NCBI GenBank assembly: GCA_031289285.1
Contig: JAITPT010000308.1
Location: 1 to 9,537, forward strand
Direction: 5' to 3'
From: Puniceicoccales bacterium
GTDB lineage: Bacteria > Verrucomicrobiota > Verrucomicrobiia > Opitutales > UBA953
Length of the DNA stretch: 9,537 nucleotides
Shown: one piece after another, positions 5,535 to 9,537 of the stretch
Numbering within the stretch: the stretch's first letter is position 1
Layout: the number at the start of each line of letters is the position of its first letter
Notes under the pieces: generated by a model
Seen by the model: only the letters and a program-made list of their open reading frames with translations
The model's database searches: none
Told to the model about the DNA's origin: nothing
Translations under genes and position numbers: made by a program

Positions 5535-6959
5535 GTGAAAAATAAAATACCCGCTCAGGCGACTTGGGGCGGGGGCTTCTCCAACGGCCCCCACCCGCTC
5601 ATGGTTCAATTCGGGGAGTCCGTCTCCTTCGATGCCCGCCTCGCCCCCTTCGACATCGCCGGAAGCAAAGCGCAAGCCGCCATGCTCGCCCACGTGGGCA
5701 TCATCACGGAAGCCGAGCGCGACGCCATCCACGCCGGTCTCGACGCCATCCTCGGCGAAATCGAAGCCGGTGTTTTCCAGTGGGAAACCGCCCTCGAAGA
5801 CGTCCACATGAACATCGAGCAGGCATTGACAAAACGTGTGCCCGCCGCCGCCAAGCTCCACACCGCCCGCAGCCGCAACGACCAAGTCGCGACAGATATG
5901 CGCCTGTTTTTCAAAGACGCCGCCGCCCGCGCCGCCGCCGAGCTTCGCGCCCTGCTCGCCGTCGTCGTCGGCCTCGCCGAGCAATGGCAAGCGGTGCTCG
6001 TCCCCGGCTACACGCACCTGCAACGCGCCCAACCCGTGAGCGCGGCGCACCACTTCCTCGCCTACGCGGAAATGTTCGGGCGCGACCTCGCTCGCTTCGG
6101 CGAGTTTGCAGAACGCGCCAATATCTGCCCGCTCGGCTCCGGTGCCATCGCGGGGACGACGCTGCCCGTGGACCGCGAGTTCGCAGCCGCGCAGCTCGGC
6201 TTTGTTGACACGGCGGGCAAGCCGCGCCTCACCGCCAACAGCATGGACGCCGTCGCCGACCGCGACCTCTTCATCGAGTTCGCCGCGCACTGCGCCCTCT
6301 GCGGCGTCCATTTTTCGCGTGTGGCGGAAGACATGATTTTGTGGGGCAGCGCGGAGTTTGGTTTTGCGGAATTGCCGGAGGGTTTCACCACTGGCTCCAG
6401 CCTGATGCCGCAAAAGAAAAACCCCGATTCCCTCGAGCTACTGCGCGGCAAAAGCGCACGACTCCAAGGCAACCTCCACACGCTCTTGACGCTGACCAAG
6501 GGGCTACCGCTCACCTACAATCGCGATTTACAAGAGGACAAACCGCCCGTGTTCGACTCGCTCGACACCCTCCTGCTCTGCCTCGCCGTGCTGCGCGAGA
6601 CGCTGCGCGGCCTGCGCCTCAGGCCAGAGCGTTGCGCCGCCGCCGTCGCCGACCCGCTGCTGCTCGCCACCGACCTCGCCGACTACTTGGTGCGGCGCGG
6701 CGTGCCGTTTCGCGAGGCGCACCACGCCGTCGGTGCCGCCGTAGCGTTGGCGGGAAAAACCGGAGTGCCGTTGGACAAACTTTCTCTCGCGCAAGTGCGC
6801 GACATCCACGCTGCCTTTGGCGAAGACTGGGCGTCGGTCTTCGATTTGCGCACCGCCATGCTCGCCCGCGAAAAAACTGGTATGCCCGGCCCGGGCCAAG
6901 TGGCGGCGCAAATCGCGGCATGGAAAACCCGCCTCGCAAAAGAAATGTTGAGCGAGTAG
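5535..6959 (+). CDS. argH: Argininosuccinate lyase
   Basis: ArgH splits argininosuccinate into arginine and fumarate, the last step of arginine synthesis. It acts as a cytoplasmic homotetramer of the fumarase/aspartase superfamily. Hallmarks in the 474 residues are HTARSRNDQ (109-117), GYTHLQRAQPVS (158-169, with His161 in the conserved TH), LGSGAIAGT (200-208), SMDAVADRD (236-244) and the signature GSSLMPQKKNPD (287-298) carrying the catalytic serine. Length is normal (~460-470). The usual N-terminal WGGRF reads WGGGF (11-15). GTG 5535 was chosen because it starts ten residues before WGGGF, as in homologues. TTG 5505 is an in-frame alternative that would add ten residues. ATG 5527 is out of frame. 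No Shine-Dalgarno sequence is seen. The zinc-ribbon gene starts 23 bp after the stop. Confidence 0.97.
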   Translation: MKNKIPAQATWGGGFSNGPHPLMVQFGESVSFDARLAPFDIAGSKAQAAMLAHVGIITEAERDAIHAGLDAILGEIEAGVFQWETALEDVHMNIEQALTKRVPAAAKLHTARSRNDQVATDMRLFFKDAAARAAAELRALLAVVVGLAEQWQAVLVPGYTHLQRAQPVSAAHHFLAYAEMFGRDLARFGEFAERANICPLGSGAIAGTTLPVDREFAAAQLGFVDTAGKPRLTANSMDAVADRDLFIEFAAHCALCGVHFSRVAEDMILWGSAEFGFAELPEGFTTGSSLMPQKKNPDSLELLRGKSARLQGNLHTLLTLTKGLPLTYNRDLQEDKPPVFDSLDTLLLCLAVLRETLRGLRLRPERCAAAVADPLLLATDLADYLVRRGVPFREAHHAVGAAVALAGKTGVPLDKLSLAQVRDIHAAFGEDWASVFDLRTAMLAREKTGMPGPGQVAAQIAAWKTRLAKEMLSE

Positions 6960-6982
6960 CCCGCCGCGCTTTCCTGCGAGCC

Positions 6983-7192
6983 ATGCCATTTTACGACTAC
7001 GAATGCCTCGATTGCCACAAGGCGTCGGAAATCTTTGTGAACGGCCCGCAGAAGCCGGAGTGCCCACACTGCGGGAGCAAAAACTTGGAAAAACAACTGC
7101 CCACCTTTCACACCAAAGGCAGCAAAGGCAGCGGCCACACGCACAGCGGCGGTTGCTGCGGCGGCCACTGCGGCTGCGGACACCACCACTAA
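6983..7192 (+). CDS. FmdB-family zinc ribbon protein
   Basis: This 69-residue protein starts MPFYDYECLDC, the typical opening of the FmdB (putative regulatory protein) zinc-ribbon family. Two CxxC pairs, C8-C11 and C27-C30 (ECPHCGS), form the expected metal site. The conserved NLEKQLP follows. The C-terminus is a Gly/His/Cys tail (about 51-69, ending GHCGCGHHH) with extra metal-binding potential. FmdB was named from methylotroph amidase/formamidase gene clusters, but the molecular role of the family is not settled. The gene lies 23 bp after argH and 43 bp before the TPR-like gene, suggesting cotranscription. Confidence 0.92.
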   Translation: MPFYDYECLDCHKASEIFVNGPQKPECPHCGSKNLEKQLPTFHTKGSKGSGHTHSGGCCGGHCGCGHHH

Positions 7193-7235
7193 CACACGCC
7201 GAAAACCCGCGCTCCGCGCCCCGCGACCCACCACA

Positions 7236-8300
7236 ATGCCACCCGCAAACACACACGCCGCAAACCGCGCCACCGCCACCGCCTCAGCCGCCGCCACCGA
7301 CGCCACCGCCACCCCCGCCGCCACGGCGCGGCACTGGCGGCTCGCTGCTGTTCTCGCGGTGTTCGCAGCGGCTGCACCAGCGGCGTTGTTTGCCACCGCC
7401 GCCAACGCCGCGCCCTCCTCGCCGTCCACCACGTCCACCGCGTCCACCACGTCCACTCCGTCCACCCCGCCCCCTGCCCCCGCGCTCCCCGACGCCGAGT
7501 CCCTCCGCGACGAAGCCGACGCCCTCACGCTCGACGGGATTTTGCGCGACCAAGAAGCCCTCTTCACCGCGCTGAAAGACGACGCCGAGCTACGCCGTTT
7601 GCCCCACGCCGAAAAAGAGCGCCGCCTCACCGAACTCTCCCGCCGCTACGAAGTGCTGCTATCGCGGCGTCCCGACGACGCTGCAATCATGGTGCTCTAC
7701 GGGAAGTTTCTCCGCCTCATAGACGACCGCGCCCGCGCCAACGAATGCTTCGCAATGGCCGACCGGCTCATGCCCAACACCGCCGTCATCAAGCACCAGC
7801 TTGGCGTGTTCGCCGCCGAGGAGGGAAGGTATATCGCGGCACATAATCTGCTCGGGCAAGCGGTCACGCTCGAACCCGCCACCGCCATCTACCACTTCCA
7901 CTACGGCGAGTTTCTGACGACCTACAACGCCCACCTCGTGCGCGACAACATTTTCAAAACACAGGCGGAATGCAGCACACGGGCGCAGGCCGCATTTCGC
8001 CGCGCCGCCGAACTGACGCCCGAAAACAAAGCCTTCCAGTGGCGCTACGCCGAAAGTTTTTTTGAGCGCGACCCGCCCGACTACGCTGGCGCGTTTGCCG
8101 AATGGGGGCGCATCGCCGCCAAGGCAAAAACCGCGCCCGACCGCGAAGCCGCGTGGCTGCAACAAGCGCGCGCGCTCACCGGCACTGGGCGTTTCGCCGA
8201 AGCGCGGCGTCTCCTCGCCACGAGCAAAACCCCCGAGCTGGCCGCCTCGCGCAAACGCCTCACCGACATCCTCGACGCCACCGAAAAAGCCAAAAAGTAA
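7236..8300 (+). CDS. Exported TPR-like repeat protein
   Basis: This 354-residue protein has an unusually long Ala/Thr-rich N-terminus, then a hydrophobic segment (about 35-58, HWRLAAVLAVFAAAAPAALF) ending in ANA|AP. It is therefore a signal peptide or membrane anchor. A Ser/Thr/Pro linker (60-85) is encoded by a 9-bp tandem repeat. The rest is helical. TPR-like pairs are visible at about 138-228 (YEVLLSRRPDDAAIMVLYGKF, AADRLMP-like spacing, LLGQAVTLEP) and about 250-276 (AFRRAAELTPENKAFQWRYA). They suggest a periplasmic protein-protein interaction scaffold. I cannot name a partner. ATG 7236 is the only Met before the hydrophobic segment. The 43-bp gap to the zinc-ribbon gene fits an operon with argH. 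No Shine-Dalgarno sequence is present. Confidence 0.88.
   Translation: MPPANTHAANRATATASAAATDATATPAATARHWRLAAVLAVFAAAAPAALFATAANAAPSSPSTTSTASTTSTPSTPPPAPALPDAESLRDEADALTLDGILRDQEALFTALKDDAELRRLPHAEKERRLTELSRRYEVLLSRRPDDAAIMVLYGKFLRLIDDRARANECFAMADRLMPNTAVIKHQLGVFAAEEGRYIAAHNLLGQAVTLEPATAIYHFHYGEFLTTYNAHLVRDNIFKTQAECSTRAQAAFRRAAELTPENKAFQWRYAESFFERDPPDYAGAFAEWGRIAAKAKTAPDREAAWLQQARALTGTGRFAEARRLLATSKTPELAASRKRLTDILDATEKAKK
7425..7469 (+). repeat. Five 9-bp tandem repeats inside the TPR-like gene
   Basis: Five consecutive 9-bp units of the form TCCACCnCG (one has TCCACTCCG) encode Ser-Thr-Thr, Ser-Thr-Ala, Ser-Thr-Thr, Ser-Thr-Pro, Ser-Thr-Pro. They lie just after the signal sequence. Units are in frame, so copy-number change would lengthen or shorten the linker without breaking the gene. 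Confidence 0.85.
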
Positions 8301-8412
8301 AATGCCATTGCGCACACGGCGCGGCGCGGACGAAAAAACATCTTGCGTTCTGGGTGCTGCTCCGTTTCCTGCCGCCACCTTTTTTTTCATAGAACTACAA
8401 ACCGAAAACACC

Positions 8413-8568
8413 ATGTCACAGCACAACAGCTTCAAAGCATCCGCCGCCGCCGGCTCCTCCAAGCGCACCGTCTTGAAACGGCTCGAACGTATTGACCTCC
8501 TCAAAAAACGCGGTCAATGGGACGGCAAAAAAATTGTCGGTCTCCCCAAGACAAAACCCGACGTGTAA
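8413..8568 (+). CDS. Small basic protein, Verrucomicrobia/Chlamydiae family
   Basis: This 51-residue, Lys/Arg-rich protein begins MSQHNSFKAS. It carries KRTVLKRLERIDLLKKRGQW and ends GLPKTKPDV. This is the pattern of the small basic protein family found in Chlamydiae and Verrucomicrobia, which has been proposed to bind ribosomal RNA. Its charge and size fit a ribosome- or RNA-associated role, but this is inference from the family. The frame is open upstream to an ATG at 8302, which would add 37 residues. ATG 8413 is preferred because the family starts at MSQH. It is 112 bp after the TPR-like gene and is followed by a strong terminator. A separate promoter upstream is likely but not clear. Confidence 0.93.
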   Translation: MSQHNSFKASAAAGSSKRTVLKRLERIDLLKKRGQWDGKKIVGLPKTKPDV

Positions 8569-8625
8569 CCCACGCGCCAACGTCCGCCCGCCACGCCGCA
8601 CAACGCCGTGCGCAAGGGGCGTCCG

Positions 8626-8654
8626 AAAAACCGCCCCACGACGGCGGTTTTTTT
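8626..8654 (+). terminator. Intrinsic terminator after the small basic protein gene
   Basis: The stem ACCGCC/GGCGGT (8630-8635 and 8643-8648) has a 7-nt loop and is followed by seven T residues (8648-8654). An A-run (8626-8630) precedes it. It ends the transcript of the small basic protein gene, 58 bp after its stop, and insulates the promoter of the next gene that begins immediately after. Confidence 0.92.
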
Positions 8655-8655
8655 A

Positions 8656-8687
8656 TTTGGGGTAGCTGTCCTGTGCGTCTATCTTTG
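8656..8687 (+). promoter_or_regulatory. Promoter of the ExbD-like gene
   Basis: TTTG (8656-8659), then 20 nt, then TATCTTTG (8680-8687) match the -33/-7 pattern TTTG/TAnnTTTG known from Bacteroidetes. Read as a sigma-70 promoter, TTGGGG (8657-8662), 17 nt, and TATCTT (8680-8685) is a moderate match. Both readings place the start of transcription within a few bases of the ATG at 8693. The position directly between a terminator and a start codon supports the call. Confidence 0.6.
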
Positions 8688-8692
8688 CCGCC

Positions 8693-9208
8693 ATGTATTT
8701 CCACAGCCCGCTCGGTTTGCGCGAACGCGCCCCGCAACCGGAGACACGTATTGACGTCCTGCCCTTAGTCTCGGCCTGCCTCATTGCGCTGATGCTCTCC
8801 CTCGCTGGCTCGCGCTTCATTTTCGCCCCCGGGCTATTTACGGAGCTGGACGTCGGCACCGCCTCCGCCAAGCCACCGGACAAAACCGAAGGTGCCGCGC
8901 CTGCCCCCATGCGTCTCGATTTGCCACGCAGCTCGCAGTCTGCCCTGCCCGGCGCGATGACGGATGTGACGCTTGTCGTGACGACCCGCGACGACTTGGC
9001 GTTTTTCAACGGGCGCCGCTACAACATCGGCGACTCGGAGTTGCGCCAAGCGATGGCCGACGCCGCCCGCCAGCACGGCGGCAACGCCGTCTTACTACTC
9101 GCTGTGGACAAAACGCTCTCGGCAGAGCGCATTTTCCAACTCACCGACTACGCCCGCGAAGCCGGCTTCCGCGCCGTCAACCTCGCCGCCCAAACCACCC
9201 GCCGATAA
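8693..9208 (+). CDS. ExbD/TolR-like biopolymer transport protein, orphan
   Basis: This 171-residue protein has a short cytoplasmic N-terminus and a single membrane helix (about 23-46, beginning IDVLPLV). A proline/Ala linker follows. The periplasmic domain (about 90-167) runs DVTLVV…FFNGRRYNIGDSELRQAM…AVLLLAVDKTLSAERIFQLTDYAREAGFRAVNLA, the layout of the ExbD/TolR family. These proteins work with ExbB/TolQ to turn the proton gradient into work on the outer membrane. The conserved helix aspartate (PLID in typical members) is Ser27 here (PLVS). No exbB/tolQ partner lies in the window. Start ATG 8693 sits 5 nt after the promoter element, so the mRNA may be leaderless. Confidence 0.85.
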   Translation: MYFHSPLGLRERAPQPETRIDVLPLVSACLIALMLSLAGSRFIFAPGLFTELDVGTASAKPPDKTEGAAPAPMRLDLPRSSQSALPGAMTDVTLVVTTRDDLAFFNGRRYNIGDSELRQAMADAARQHGGNAVLLLAVDKTLSAERIFQLTDYAREAGFRAVNLAAQTTRR

Positions 9209-9537
9209 TCCTAAGAACGGCAGTTCAGCGGGATGGGTTTGCGCAAGATTTTGAGGCGGATGCGGATTGCGCTTTCCCAACGCGCACCTTGCGGTGCGTG
9301 GAGCGGAAAGAGCAAGACGCAGACGGCCAAAAGATTGTGGGGCACTCCTAAAAATAAATTTGGGGTTGTGCATCCCCCGTCCCGTAGGGACGAAATGTCG
9401 GTAGCACGGGGCTTTAGTCCAATACCGTTCAGGTAGCGCGAAAATACGAGAATAGCCTTTGAAACGGAGGGTGCATCGTAGCGCTGAAGGCGCGGCTTCA
9501 TAATAGCCTATGGCGAAGCCATAGGTTAACGGCGGCG
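9209..9537. repeat. Hairpin-rich non-coding region, probable dispersed repeat
   Basis: I see no gene in the last 329 bp. It holds several hairpins. CGCACC/GGTGCG lies at 9283-9298, GTCCC-GTA-GGGAC at 9379-9391, and CCCCGT/ACGGGG at 9375-9380 and 9406-9411. TGAAG/CTTCA spans 9485-9500. An 11-bp stem with a GAA loop at 9504-9528 is centred on CCTATGGC/GCCATAGG. The segment around CCGTAGGGACGAAATGTCGG resembles intergenic repeats I recall from Bacteroidetes and related genomes. The region continues past the window edge. Confidence 0.6.

Noticed and set aside
5382..6413. 343-residue minus-strand frame antisense to argH
   Set aside because: argH is certain. The opposite frame is a shadow and also overlaps the nadB start.
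6683..7630. 315-residue minus-strand frame across argH, the zinc ribbon and the TPR-like gene
   Set aside because: It spans three real genes and has Ala/Val low complexity with no domain.
7659..8504. 281-residue minus-strand frame antisense to the TPR-like and small basic protein genes
   Set aside because: It crosses two supported genes and their intergenic gap, with no protein family signal.
9211..9501. 96-residue minus-strand frame at the right edge
   Set aside because: It is a translation of the hairpin-rich repeat (LKPRATDISSLRDGG type). Similar frames are, from memory, common false predictions in genomes with such repeats.

Overview
This window looks like chromosomal DNA from a GC-rich member of the Verrucomicrobia, plausibly Opitutales. 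The best marker is the 51-residue small basic protein at 8413-8568, which matches a family known from Verrucomicrobia and Chlamydiae. Supporting signs are FmdB-type zinc ribbon and ExbD-like genes of the style seen in that phylum, and the absence of a Shine-Dalgarno sequence in front of any of the nine protein genes. No complete mobile element, CRISPR array or phage gene is visible.

Layout. Positions 1-380 are AT-rich and non-coding. They hold two 95-bp direct repeats, each with a perfect DnaA-box sequence, then a very strong bidirectional terminator. From 3458 down to 382 on the minus strand lie three genes: a CvpA-like multi-pass membrane protein with a Ser/Ala/Thr/Pro tail, then two tandem paralogues of an unrecognised family. 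Each paralogue contains the same roughly 90-residue domain twice, and only the upstream one keeps a signal peptide. A 250-bp gene-free stretch follows, then tRNA-Thr(CGT) on the plus strand. Its 3' end overlaps the end of the convergent nadB gene by 22 bp.

nadB (minus) and argH (plus) diverge from a shared 121-bp region. argH is followed closely by an FmdB-type zinc-ribbon gene and an exported TPR-like gene, probably one operon. Then come the small basic protein gene, a terminator, a promoter that would give a leaderless or nearly leaderless mRNA, and an orphan ExbD/TolR-like gene that lacks the usual transmembrane aspartate. The last ~330 bp are non-coding and hairpin-rich, resembling a dispersed repeat.

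How the genes fit together. NadB (NAD synthesis) and ArgH (arginine synthesis) are housekeeping enzymes. ArgH releases fumarate, and NadB enzymes can use fumarate as an electron acceptor, so the divergent pair has a possible but unproven metabolic link. The most novel items are the tandem two-repeat paralogues, the DnaA-box repeats and the tRNA/nadB overlap. No complete new system could be demonstrated.
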